This document shows positions 48,482-56,898 of a stretch of 64,000 bases of DNA, one piece after another. Each line of letters opens with the position of its first letter. The stretch's first letter is position 1. Origin of the DNA: Pseudomonas taeanensis MS-3 (GTDB lineage Bacteria > Pseudomonadota > Gammaproteobacteria > Pseudomonadales > Pseudomonadaceae); assembly GCF_000498575.2 (NCBI RefSeq), contig NZ_AWSQ01000006.1, positions 282,432 through 346,431 of the forward strand, in the 5' to 3' direction. The position numbers and the translations under genes were made by a program. Below the pieces are notes generated by a model. The model was given only the letters and a program-made list of their open reading frames with translations. It ran no database searches and was not told the origin of the DNA.

Positions 48482-50155
48482 TCATGGATTTTCTTCAAGC
48501 AAAATTGTCAGTTGCGGATATTGTTTCTGCAAAACCTGCGATCCTTCCACATACGCTTTTTCTCCGTGCAGACTACGCAAGACTAACAACTGCTCGCGGG
48601 CGGCTACAGGTTGACTATTTAGCCCCAGCGCCAGAGCATATCGAAACAAGCTCCAAGGATAAGGATTACGCTGTGATATCTTACGCATCCATTCAAGTTG
48701 ATCTGTGCTCATATGCTCAGTCGCTGGGGTACGGGCAAAACGGATAAATTCGCGCAACTGACTAAGTACAATCACGTCTGGAGCTGGCTGTTCTGCCTTG
48801 AGATAACCAACTCGCGCATTTTCAAAGCGCATCAACTGATAATCTTCTTCAATGACGCGATATTCCTTCCAAGTCCAGAAGAACAGTCCAACACCTAGAA
48901 GAAACACAGCACTCAACAGCCAACGCGAAAACTCTATCTCGATCTCAGGGCGAAGTTCAGCGGAAATCACTCCCAACCACAAACCTAACGGAAATAAAAA
49001 GAAAGCATATTCCAGCGGAAATTCCAACATCCCATGTATTAGAACGACCCCAACAGCAAGGAGTACAAACAAACTTTCTGTACTGCGCGCACACCATCCC
49101 AAGCGTAAGAGCCATACAGCAACACCCAAGATAATCCCTCCTCCAAGCAGAGGGCCATTCCACAACAACAGATCAAGAAGAATATTGTGGCTATGCTGGG
49201 ACACGATAGACACTGGGTAAGCGAGTGCAACACTTACTTGAGCGATACTGACTTGATTCCAGCCATATCCCCACAAAGGCCCTTGCCAAATCGCATGAAA
49301 AAACTGCCCCCATAGACCCAAGCGCTCCATAGACTGCGCTCGCGCCAATGGATGACTACTAGTCAACAACAAAACGTCAGCAATTACCGGCAGCACTAAT
49401 ACGAACAGGACGTATATCCCGACCCAGCCAAGCAAGACGCTTAGCGTCAGGCGAAGCTTACAACTTGCAGACTTCCACCACCAAAACCCCGCAACTGCCA
49501 CTGCTGCAACCCAGGGCGTGCGCGACTGCGTCAGAGCAACACCAAACAATAAAAATACCGCAAGCAGCCCACTTGATATGCCGCCGAGCCTTCGTTTTTC
49601 ATAAAAGTACAACACACCCACGACCCCAAGACACAACAAGGTCGCCAAGTGGTTGGCTTGTGCCAGATTAGCATAAGGCCGCGCACCAAGAGCCAGGTCA
49701 GCCTCCCAAAGACTGGTAGATATATGTAACCATTGCCGCAACGCAATCCATAATGACAAAACCGCACCGACTACATGAGCCCCAGCCAACAACCGCACAA
49801 CAAAATAACGTCGTGCCGACTGTAAACTTAAATTATAACCAACCAACAACATCATGGCGAAACCGCCCAAATACAAAGCAGCTACCCAAGCATCACCGGC
49901 AAAGTAAATGACCCCAGCAAACTGCTGCAACAAGGGAATGAGGGGCAGAAAAAAAACACTTACCAATGCGGGCGAAAATTTCAGCTTAGACGTAAACAAA
50001 ACAACAAACATCAACAACAAACAAGCGAAGAAACTGGCGAACTCTTGGTAAGCCGTTGACCACGGATAAGCATGATTTGGCAGCAACCAAGCCAAAACAA
50101 AAAAACTTACCGAAACAAACAACGGCAGTCGCTGCAGCTTATAGTCAGAGAGCAT
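48482..50155 (-). CDS. PglL/Wzy_C-type O-oligosaccharyltransferase, probable pilin-glycosylation ligase
   Basis: A 557-residue membrane protein with about 11-12 hydrophobic segments, the long periplasmic-loop pattern of O-antigen ligases and the conserved family segment SIVSQHSHNILLDLLLWNGP with its His. The N-terminal (LLPNHAYPWSTAYQEFASFF) and C-terminal (LEFPLEYAFFLFPLGLWLGV) parts fit the PglL-N and Wzy_C_2 regions. It lies directly after pilA on the same strand, where pilin glycosyltransferases usually sit, so the pilin is its likely acceptor. The ATG at 50155 is preferred; a TTG at 50170 is possible and neither has a clear ribosome site. Base composition is visibly more AT-rich than the neighbours. 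Confidence 0.85.
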   Translation of the reverse strand: MLSDYKLQRLPLFVSVSFFVLAWLLPNHAYPWSTAYQEFASFFACLLLMFVVLFTSKLKFSPALVSVFFLPLIPLLQQFAGVIYFAGDAWVAALYLGGFAMMLLVGYNLSLQSARRYFVVRLLAGAHVVGAVLSLWIALRQWLHISTSLWEADLALGARPYANLAQANHLATLLCLGVVGVLYFYEKRRLGGISSGLLAVFLLFGVALTQSRTPWVAAVAVAGFWWWKSASCKLRLTLSVLLGWVGIYVLFVLVLPVIADVLLLTSSHPLARAQSMERLGLWGQFFHAIWQGPLWGYGWNQVSIAQVSVALAYPVSIVSQHSHNILLDLLLWNGPLLGGGIILGVAVWLLRLGWCARSTESLFVLLAVGVVLIHGMLEFPLEYAFFLFPLGLWLGVISAELRPEIEIEFSRWLLSAVFLLGVGLFFWTWKEYRVIEEDYQLMRFENARVGYLKAEQPAPDVIVLSQLREFIRFARTPATEHMSTDQLEWMRKISQRNPYPWSLFRYALALGLNSQPVAAREQLLVLRSLHGEKAYVEGSQVLQKQYPQLTILLEENP

Positions 50156-50189
50156 TTTATAGCACTGCAAGATGAGAAGTTAGCCCATA

Positions 50190-50216
50190 CAAAAACGCCC
50201 CGCAATTGCGGGGCGC
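50190..50216 (-). terminator. Rho-independent terminator after pilA
   Basis: CGCCCCGC (50196-50203) and GCGGGGCG (50208-50215) form an 8-bp stem with an AATT loop. On the minus strand it is followed by TTTTTG. It lies between pilA and the glycosylation ligase, so most pilA transcripts should end here and the ligase would depend on read-through or its own promoter. Confidence 0.85.
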
Positions 50217-50270
50217 CAAACACAAAATCACGACAGGTTTAGCGTACATTAACGCCAAATCTCTTAGCCC

Positions 50271-50675
50271 TTAGCCCTGGCAGCTTGCTGGACGGTATTT
50301 TGCAGCGACAGTTCCACCGCAAACCCACGTCACCTGTCCATTCGCAGCCTTGGTACCAGTCATGGTAATAGTACCTGTAACATCACCTTTACCAGTTGCA
50401 GTAATAACACCTGCAGCATACGCAACACTAGCTACATACTTGGACACTTGCGAATCAATGGTGACAGTACTCGCTGTCGGCATGGTGGTACCTGTCTCAA
50501 TAGATGCAGCCTCAGCAACTGCCGTGCGCGCAGACGAAGCAGCCAATATCACCTCAGAGACTTTAGCCCGGGTTGTGTAATCTTGATAAGCAGGCAGCGC
50601 GACTGCAGCCAAAATACCGATGATCGCCACTACGATCATCAATTCGATCAGGGTAAAACCTTTTTGAGCTTTCAT
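50271..50675 (-). CDS. pilA: Type IV major pilin PilA
   Basis: A 134-residue prepilin: leader MKAQKG, cleavage before FTLIELMIVVAIIGILAAVA, with the conserved Glu at +5 and the first helix running to AYQDYTTRAKVSE. The C-terminal disulfide loop lies between the Cys of TWVCGG and that of PASCQG. It is exported, processed by PilD and assembled by PilB/PilC into pili for twitching and attachment. The start at 50675 follows AGGAGAG; the longer frame to 50816 is upstream DNA. A sigma-54-type promoter precedes it and a terminator follows. The globular part is Ala/Thr/Gly-rich, which suits O-glycosylation. Confidence 0.95.
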   Translation of the reverse strand: MKAQKGFTLIELMIVVAIIGILAAVALPAYQDYTTRAKVSEVILAASSARTAVAEAASIETGTTMPTASTVTIDSQVSKYVASVAYAAGVITATGKGDVTGTITMTGTKAANGQVTWVCGGTVAAKYRPASCQG

Positions 50676-50720
50676 GGAATCTCTCCTAAGTGTGGGTAGG
50701 TCCAGCGACCTTCTCAGCAC

Positions 50721-50802
50721 AATGCAGCCACCGTGCCAACGTTGTAACCCACGATCACCAAGGCTCTTCAGAGTCACACAAACGACAGCCATCAATAGAC
50801 AG
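50721..50802 (-). promoter_or_regulatory. pilA: Sigma-54 promoter and possible PilR sites for pilA
   Basis: On the minus strand TTGGCACGGTGGCTGCA (50739-50723) matches the -24/-12 consensus (TTGGCACG, N4, TTGCA) with one change in the -12 part. Upstream are two CTGTC copies (50788-50784 and 50802-50798), the core I recall for PilR binding, about 75-90 bases from the expected start of transcription. This is the P. aeruginosa pilA arrangement. Confidence 0.75.
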
Positions 50803-50895
50803 GCACTAACTGCCATTTTTTGTCACTCGCGTGCGTTACGTTTGGCAGCCAGGATCAACTACGTTATAAGGCAGGCATTGTATAGGGAGCCTGTA

Positions 50896-52599
50896 ATGAA
50901 CGAGAGCGTGTCCCTCACCGGCTTGGCCAAGCAGATGGTGCTGGCTGAGTTGCTGGATGAAAAAGCAGCCCAGCAGGCCCAACAGCAAGCGCTGCGCAAT
51001 AAATTATCGCTGGTGACTTACCTGGTACAGAACAGGCTGGTAAAAAGCCGCGCACTGGCCGAACTGGCCAGCGAACAATTTGGCGTGGCCTTTCTCGACC
51101 TCAGTTCGATAGACAAGGACGGCCAACCGCGTGACCTGGTCAGCGAGAAGCTGGTTCGCCAGCACCGCGTACTGCCCCTTTCGCGAAGGGGCAACAAGCT
51201 GTTTATAGGAGTGTCCGACCCTACGAACCACCAAGCAGTCACTGACATCCAGTTCAGCACCGGGCTGAATACCGAGGCGATCCTGGTCGAGGACGACAAG
51301 CTCGGCGATGCCATCGACAAATTCTTCGACTCCGCCACCAGCGGAATGGAAGATCTGGCCGATGTCGACCTCGACGGACTGGATGTCCAGGCTGTCGATG
51401 AGAACAAACCAGATAACGATGGGGGCGTCGACGCCGATGACGCGCCTGTGGTGCGCTTCGTCAACAAGATGCTACTGGACGCCATCAAGGGCGGCTCATC
51501 CGACCTGCACTTCGAGCCCTATGAAAAGGTCTATCGCGTGCGCCTGCGCACCGACGGCATTCTGCATGAGGTGGCGCGACCACCCGTGCAATTGGCGCCC
51601 CGCATCTCGGCACGCCTCAAGGTCATGGCGGCGCTGGATATCTCCGAGCGGCGTAAACCGCAGGATGGCCGGATCAAGATGAAAATCTCCAAGAACAAGG
51701 CCATCGACTTTCGCGTCAACACCCTGCCTACTCTGTGGGGCGAGAAAATAGTGATGCGGATTCTCGACCCGACCAGCGCGCAGATGGGCATCGACGCCCT
51801 GGGCTATGAGCCCGAGCAAAAAGACCTGTACATGACTGCCCTCCAGCAGCCACAGGGCATGATTCTGGTCACCGGCCCTACCGGCTCTGGCAAGACGGTG
51901 TCCCTGTATACTGGACTGAACATCCTCAATACCCCTGATGTGAACATCTCCACCGCCGAAGACCCGGTGGAAATCAACCTGGAAGGCATCAACCAGGTCA
52001 ACGTCAACCCCAAGCAGGGCATGGATTTCTCCCAAGCCCTGCGCGCCTTCCTGCGCCAGGATCCGGACATCATCATGGTCGGCGAGATCCGCGACCTGGA
52101 GACCGCTGAAATCGCCATCAAGGCCGCACAAACTGGGCATATGGTGATGTCCACCCTGCACACCAACAGTGCTGCGGAAACCCTGACCCGCTTGCGCAAT
52201 ATGGGTGTGCCCTCTTTTAACATTGCCACATCGATCAACCTGATCATTGCTCAGCGCCTGGCGCGCAAGCTGTGCGCTAGCTGCAAGAAGGCCGTGGACT
52301 TGCCGCGCGAAGCCTTGCTGGAAGAGGGTTTCAACGAACAGCAGATTGGCACCTTCAAGATTTTTGCGCCGATTGGTTGCGAAAATTGCAAGGGAGGTTA
52401 CAAAGGCCGTGTCGGTATTTATGAAGTGGTTAAAAACACGCCTGCCCTGCAGCGGATTATCATGGAGGAAGGCAACTCCATCGACATTGCCACGCAAATG
52501 CGCAAAGACGGCTTTAATGACCTACGCACCTCAGCCCTGTTGAAAGCCATGCAAGGCGTCACCAGCCTTGAGGAAGTCAACCGCGTGACCAAGGATTAA
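50896..52599 (+). CDS. pilB: Type IV pilus assembly ATPase PilB
   Basis: A 567-residue GspE/PilB hexameric ATPase that powers pilus extension. N-terminal MshEN-type domain (about 20-160) with LVSEKLVRQHRVLPLSRRGN; Walker A GPTGSGKTVSLYT; Walker B and Asp box in QDPDIIMVGEIRDLETAEIA; His box HMVMSTLHTNSAAETL; and the C-terminal four-Cys zinc motif (KLCASCKK and GCENCKGG). The ATG at 50896 with GGGAGC upstream fits the family length. It is divergent from pilA and starts the pilBCD-coaE-yacG run. Confidence 0.97.
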   Translation: MNESVSLTGLAKQMVLAELLDEKAAQQAQQQALRNKLSLVTYLVQNRLVKSRALAELASEQFGVAFLDLSSIDKDGQPRDLVSEKLVRQHRVLPLSRRGNKLFIGVSDPTNHQAVTDIQFSTGLNTEAILVEDDKLGDAIDKFFDSATSGMEDLADVDLDGLDVQAVDENKPDNDGGVDADDAPVVRFVNKMLLDAIKGGSSDLHFEPYEKVYRVRLRTDGILHEVARPPVQLAPRISARLKVMAALDISERRKPQDGRIKMKISKNKAIDFRVNTLPTLWGEKIVMRILDPTSAQMGIDALGYEPEQKDLYMTALQQPQGMILVTGPTGSGKTVSLYTGLNILNTPDVNISTAEDPVEINLEGINQVNVNPKQGMDFSQALRAFLRQDPDIIMVGEIRDLETAEIAIKAAQTGHMVMSTLHTNSAAETLTRLRNMGVPSFNIATSINLIIAQRLARKLCASCKKAVDLPREALLEEGFNEQQIGTFKIFAPIGCENCKGGYKGRVGIYEVVKNTPALQRIIMEEGNSIDIATQMRKDGFNDLRTSALLKAMQGVTSLEEVNRVTKD

Positions 52600-52601
52600 C
52601 C

Positions 52602-53819
52602 ATGGCGGCAAAAGCACTCAAGACCAGTGTATTCAGCTGGGAAGGCAAAGATAAGAAAGGCGTCGTAGTCAAGGGCGAACTGAACGGGCAAAATCCCGCT
52701 CTGGTTAAGGCGCAACTGCGCAAGCAGGGCATCAACCCGACCAAGGTGCGCAAAAAGTCGACCTCGCTGTTCAGTGCCGGCAAAAAAATCAAACCCATGG
52801 ACATCGCCCTGTTTACCCGGCAGATGGCGACCATGATGAAGGCTGGTGTGCCGCTGCTGCAGTCGTTCGACATCATCGGCGAAGGTTTCGACAACCCCAA
52901 TATGCGCAAGCTGGTCGATGAAGTGAAGCAGGAGGTCGCCGCCGGTAACAGCTTCGCCGCCTCGCTACGCAAGAAACCCCAGTACTTCGATGAACTCTAT
53001 TGCAACCTGGTCGACTCGGGCGAACAGGCCGGCGCCTTGGAAAGCCTGCTGGACCGCATTGCTACCTACAAGGAAAAAACCGAGTCCTTGAAGGCGAAAA
53101 TCAAAAAAGCAATGAACTACCCGATCGCAGTAGTGGTGGTCGCCATCATTGTTTCCGCAATCCTATTGATCAAGGTAGTGCCACAATTCGAGTCAGTATT
53201 TGCCAATTTCGGCGCAGAGCTACCCGCCTTTACACAAATGGTCATAGGTATTTCCCAGGCGCTACAAAAATGGTGGCTTGTAATTATAATCGGCTTGTTT
53301 GCCGCTGCATTTGTACTTAAAGAAGCACACAGGCGCTCACAAAAATTTCGCGACTGGGGCGACCGCACCATCCTAAAAATGCCAATCATGGGCGACATAC
53401 TCTACAAGTCTGCAGTCGCGCGCTTCGCTCGCACCCTGGCCACCACCTTTGCCGCCGGCGTACCGCTGGTAGATGCTCTCGATTCGGTGGCCGGCGCCAC
53501 CGGTAATGTGGTATTTAAAAACGCCACCAACAAAGTCAAGGCCGATGTTTCAACTGGCATGCAGCTGAATTTTTCCATGCGCACCACCGGCACCTTCCCG
53601 TCGATGGCAATTCAAATGACCGCTATCGGCGAAGAATCCGGCTCGCTGGACGAAATGCTCGACAAGGTAGCTAGTTATTACGAAGAGGAAGTCGACAACA
53701 TGGTCGACGGTCTGACCAGTCTGATGGAGCCCCTTATCATGTCGGTACTGGGCGTACTGGTTGGCGGCCTGATCATTGCCATGTACCTGCCGATCTTCCA
53801 ACTGGGTGCCGTAGTTTAA
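52602..53819 (+). CDS. pilC: Type IV pilus inner-membrane platform protein PilC
   Basis: A 405-residue polytopic protein of the GspF/PilC family with two repeated cytoplasmic helical domains (FTRQMATMMKAGVPLLQSFD and RFARTLATTFAAGVPLVDAL) and three membrane segments. It couples PilB to the growing pilus. It begins 2 bases after pilB. A stretch at 53161-53340 within the gene is only about 46% GC by hand count (82 of 180), clearly lower than flanking parts, although the frame is intact; this may mark recombination. Confidence 0.96.
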   Translation: MAAKALKTSVFSWEGKDKKGVVVKGELNGQNPALVKAQLRKQGINPTKVRKKSTSLFSAGKKIKPMDIALFTRQMATMMKAGVPLLQSFDIIGEGFDNPNMRKLVDEVKQEVAAGNSFAASLRKKPQYFDELYCNLVDSGEQAGALESLLDRIATYKEKTESLKAKIKKAMNYPIAVVVVAIIVSAILLIKVVPQFESVFANFGAELPAFTQMVIGISQALQKWWLVIIIGLFAAAFVLKEAHRRSQKFRDWGDRTILKMPIMGDILYKSAVARFARTLATTFAAGVPLVDALDSVAGATGNVVFKNATNKVKADVSTGMQLNFSMRTTGTFPSMAIQMTAIGEESGSLDEMLDKVASYYEEEVDNMVDGLTSLMEPLIMSVLGVLVGGLIIAMYLPIFQLGAVV

Positions 53820-53822
53820 TCT

Positions 53823-54695
53823 ATGCAAGTGCTCGATTTTTTGGCCAGCCACGTGCTGGCCTTCGCTTTATTCGCCCTGCTGATTGGTTTGTTGATTGGC
53901 AGTTTTCTCAACGTAGTGGTTTATCGCCTGCCGCTGATGCTGGAGCGCGACTGGAAGACCCAGGCGCGTGAGATTCTTGCGCTGCCCAGCGAACCCCAGC
54001 AAGCCACCTTCAACCTGGTTCTGCCCAACTCGCAATGCCCGCAGTGCGGCCATGAGATTCGCCCCTGGGAAAACATCCCGCTGCTGAGTTTTCTGGCGCT
54101 GCGCGGCAAATGCTCCAGCTGCAAGACCCCCATCAGCAAACGCTACCCCTTGGTGGAGCTGGCCTGCGGGCTGCTGTCGGCCTATGTCGCCTGGCACTTC
54201 GGCTTTACCTGGGAAACGGCTGGCATGCTGCTGCTGACCTGGGGTTTGCTGGCAATGAGCCTGATCGACGCCGATCACCAGTTGCTGCCGGATGCACTGG
54301 TTCTGCCACTGTTGTGGCTCGGGCTGATCGCCAATTACTTCGGGCTGTACGCCAACCTGGGGGATGCTGTTTGGGGCGCAGTGGCCGGTTACCTGAGCCT
54401 GTGGTCGGTGTACTGGTTGTTCAAACTGGTAACCGGCAAGGAAGGTATGGGCTACGGCGACTTCAAGCTACTGGCCATGCTCGGCGCCTGGGGCGGCTGG
54501 CAGGTGCTGCCGCTGACCATTCTCTTGTCGTCACTGGTTGGCGCCATTCTCGGACTGATCATGCTGCGCCTGCGCAACGCAGAAACCAGCACTCCGATCC
54601 CCTTTGGTCCCTATCTGGCGATAGCCGGCTGGATTGCTTTGCTCTGGGGTGATCAAATAACCGGGACTTACCTGCAGATTGCAGGTTTCAGATAA
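53823..54695 (+). CDS. pilD: Prepilin peptidase and N-methyltransferase PilD
   Basis: A 290-residue inner-membrane aspartic protease that cleaves the pilin and type II pseudopilin leaders and methylates the new N-terminus. Start segment GLLIGSFLNVVVYRLP; four-Cys cytoplasmic loop CPQCG...CSSCK; catalytic Asp in DADHQLLPDALVLPL and in the GxGD site MGYGDFKLLAMLGAW. About eight membrane segments. It follows pilC by 3 bases and shares the transcript with coaE. Confidence 0.97.
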   Translation: MQVLDFLASHVLAFALFALLIGLLIGSFLNVVVYRLPLMLERDWKTQAREILALPSEPQQATFNLVLPNSQCPQCGHEIRPWENIPLLSFLALRGKCSSCKTPISKRYPLVELACGLLSAYVAWHFGFTWETAGMLLLTWGLLAMSLIDADHQLLPDALVLPLLWLGLIANYFGLYANLGDAVWGAVAGYLSLWSVYWLFKLVTGKEGMGYGDFKLLAMLGAWGGWQVLPLTILLSSLVGAILGLIMLRLRNAETSTPIPFGPYLAIAGWIALLWGDQITGTYLQIAGFR

Positions 54696-54765
54696 ACCCG
54701 GACTAGCACACACTCACAGAGAGCGGCGTTCCGGGCTTTAGAATTGCCCAAGGAAACCAATCGTT

Positions 54766-55377
54766 GTGACTAAACCCTGGATTCTTGGCCTGACGGGCGG
54801 CATTGGCAGCGGCAAGAGCGCCGTCGCTCAATACTTCGTCGAACAGGGCGTACACCTGGTGGACGCCGACCACGCCGCCCGCTGGGTGGTCGAGCCCGGG
54901 CAACCGGCGCTGGCGAAAATCGTCGAACATTTTGGCGGTGAGGTACTGCAAGCCAATGGCCAACTCGACCGCGCGGCGCTGCGGGCGCGAGTATTTGCCG
55001 AGGCCGACGAGCGCCGCTGGCTGGAGGCCCTGCTGCACCCCCTGATCGGCCAGGAAATCATGCAGTATCTGGCGCGCGCCGAGTCGCCCTACGCCATTCT
55101 AGTGTCGCCGTTGCTGATCGAGTCCGGCCAACACAAGCTGACCCAGCGCGTGCTGGTGGTCGACGCCCCCGAACAGCTGCAGATACAACGCACCATGCAG
55201 CGCGACCAAACCTCTGCCGAACAGGTACAGGCCATCCTCAAGGCGCAAGCCAGCCGCGAGGAGCGCTTGCGCCATGCCGACGATGTATTGGTCAATGACC
55301 GTGACCTGCCCTGGCTGCAGGCCGAGGTCGAGCGCCTGCATCACTTCTACCTGACCCTACGTGGAGGCCAACCATGA
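54766..55377 (+). CDS. coaE: Dephospho-CoA kinase
   Basis: A 203-residue P-loop kinase for the last step of coenzyme A synthesis. P-loop GLTGGIGSGKSAVAQYF, the substrate motif VDADHAARWVVEPG, and the lid region RVLVVDAPEQLQIQRTMQRD. Start is a GTG at 54766 with AGGAA 11 nt upstream. It sits between pilD and yacG, an arrangement conserved in Pseudomonas and other gamma-proteobacteria; its stop overlaps yacG. Confidence 0.96.
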   Translation: MTKPWILGLTGGIGSGKSAVAQYFVEQGVHLVDADHAARWVVEPGQPALAKIVEHFGGEVLQANGQLDRAALRARVFAEADERRWLEALLHPLIGQEIMQYLARAESPYAILVSPLLIESGQHKLTQRVLVVDAPEQLQIQRTMQRDQTSAEQVQAILKAQASREERLRHADDVLVNDRDLPWLQAEVERLHHFYLTLRGGQP

Positions 55378-55577
55378 GCACCCCGACTACCGTAGTAGCC
55401 TGCCCAACGTGCGGCGCACCTGTTGAATGGGGCCCACAAAGCCCAAACCGGCCCTTCTGTTCGGAGCGCTGCAAGTTGATAGACCTGGGCGCCTGGGCGT
55501 CTGAAGAGCACGCTATCCCCGGCGACAACCTGGAAGACGATCTGTTCTCCGGGGAACTGCCGCCCCGCGAACACTAA
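55374..55577 (+). CDS. yacG: DNA gyrase inhibitor YacG
   Basis: A 67-residue zinc protein with four ligand cysteines, CPTCGAPVEWG and FCSERCKLIDLG, and an acidic C-terminal tail. The family binds GyrB and blocks DNA binding. Its ATG overlaps the coaE stop by 4 bases, so translation is coupled. Confidence 0.95.
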   Translation: MSTPTTVVACPTCGAPVEWGPQSPNRPFCSERCKLIDLGAWASEEHAIPGDNLEDDLFSGELPPREH

Positions 55578-55584
55578 CCACGCA

Positions 55585-55800
55585 TCAAGGGCGCATAAAG
55601 CTGTAATCGCGCTGGTCATCCAGATTGTCGGCGAGAAACTGCAGCTCCGCGGCCAGATCTTCGGCGTCACGCTCAACCTGGCTGCGCTGCACCACTGCGC
55701 CGAGCAACGCGCGCAAACCGAGCAGAGGCTCGAAGCCCTGCTCGTGCGCTCGCTGCAGACTGTGCTCGATTTCATGCCTGGCCCACTCATGTACGCCCAT
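55585..55800 (-). CDS. Small conserved Pseudomonas protein of unknown function
   Basis: A 71-residue protein beginning MGVHEWARHEIEHSLQRAHE, charged and predicted helical (ALLGAVVQRSQVERDAEDLA), without membrane or secretion signals. It converges on yacG with 7 bases between stops. From memory PAO1 has a similar small gene (PA4531) at this place, which supports it as real. I do not recognise a domain. Confidence 0.7.
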   Translation of the reverse strand: MGVHEWARHEIEHSLQRAHEQGFEPLLGLRALLGAVVQRSQVERDAEDLAAELQFLADNLDDQRDYSFMRP

Positions 55801-55921
55801 GCGTTACCTCCACTGATTCAACCTATGTGTCGTTAGCAGCAGAGCCTGGCTGGCTGACGGTAGGCCTGAGCTGACCTGGATCAACCCGGCAGCACCTATC
55901 ACGCTGCTGAAGCCTGCCTCA

Positions 55922-56611
55922 TCAGCGTGGCGCGTTGTCATCTTTCCAGGGCGCCGACAGGTAGCGCGAGCGGTTGAAGGTTTCCAGCCAGTCGGGATAG
56001 AACACCACCAATGCGGTGATCACCACGCCGTTGATAAACGCCTCGGGGAAGATCACCAACCAGAGGAAGCCGACAAAATCCCCGAGCCAGGGCGGCATCG
56101 GAAATAGTCCATCGAGCCACAGCACGCCCAGCCCTGCCAGAATGCTCAACAAAACGGCCAATGCCGCCGGAAAAAAACCGCAGAAGAAGATGTACACGAA
56201 CAGGTTGCGTGGCTGTGCGCGCTCGACTCGCAGGGCGCACACTTCGGTAACGCTGACCGGAATCAGCACCAGCAACAGTCCGTTCACCCCCAACGCAGCC
56301 AGGTCTTGCAGCCCCAAGGCCAACATTCCCAACTGCGCGATAAAGCCGACCAGGACGGCCAGCGGCCAGTCGAGCAACAAGGTCACCGCCGACATGCCCA
56401 GCAAGTGGTAAGACAATCCGGAGTCGAAATCACGGCGCACCAGCCACAGCAGTGTTAGCGCAAACGCCGCACCGAACAGCAGATGCTGACGACGCTGATC
56501 GCTGAACAGCTCCAGCCACGGCGCTCGCCCGACCGCCCACAACAACACCGGAAGATACAGCAGCCAACCGGCAACCTGAGTGGTGGGTGAAAGCAGTTCG
56601 GCGGCGATCAT
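55922..56611 (-). CDS. Energy-coupling-factor-type (CbiM-like) membrane permease
   Basis: A 229-residue membrane protein with about six to seven hydrophobic segments and features of the CbiM/ECF S-component group, including GLSYHLLGMSAVTLLLDWPL and LWLVIFPEAFINGVVITALV. Family members help import cobalt, nickel or related ligands, but no ATPase or CbiQ partner is nearby, so it may work alone or have another job. The start at 56611 (MIAAELLSPTTQ) is chosen; the open frame to 56752 is arginine/glycine-rich upstream sequence. Confidence 0.75.
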   Translation of the reverse strand: MIAAELLSPTTQVAGWLLYLPVLLWAVGRAPWLELFSDQRRQHLLFGAAFALTLLWLVRRDFDSGLSYHLLGMSAVTLLLDWPLAVLVGFIAQLGMLALGLQDLAALGVNGLLLVLIPVSVTEVCALRVERAQPRNLFVYIFFCGFFPAALAVLLSILAGLGVLWLDGLFPMPPWLGDFVGFLWLVIFPEAFINGVVITALVVFYPDWLETFNRSRYLSAPWKDDNAPR

Positions 56612-56766
56612 AGAACGATGTCCAACAGCCCAAAGATGACCCGGCCAGTCTACACCGCCCCCGCGCAAGAACATGCGCCACCGCCGCACGCCGCACGAAC
56701 AGCCAAACGCGCACGGACCAGCCCTGAACAAGGCGGTACCCCATCCATGCACAAGACGGCAATCCC

Positions 56767-56834
56767 GTAGCCCGGATGAAATCCGGGGATTCGACGCGCC
56801 CCTTAACGCGACTCCCGGATTTCATCCGGGCTAC
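56767..56834. repeat. Inverted repeat of the GTAGCCCGGATG-AATCCGGG family, second copy
   Basis: Arms at 56767-56788 and 56814-56834 are perfect reverse complements over 21 bases, with a 25-base centre. The sequence differs by one or two bases per arm from the element at 39609-39676. It lies in the 287-base gap upstream of the DUF1780 gene and contains no gene. Confidence 0.78.
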
Positions 56835-56898
56835 ACCCCCCCACTCAAAGAGCCCCAGGGACTACCAAGCTCCCGCGCCTGCGAGCTAAGCTGAAGCT

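Noticed and set aside
50676..50816. N-terminal extension of PilA
   Set aside because: The standard prepilin leader begins at 50675 with AGGAGAG upstream, and the extension covers the sigma-54 promoter.
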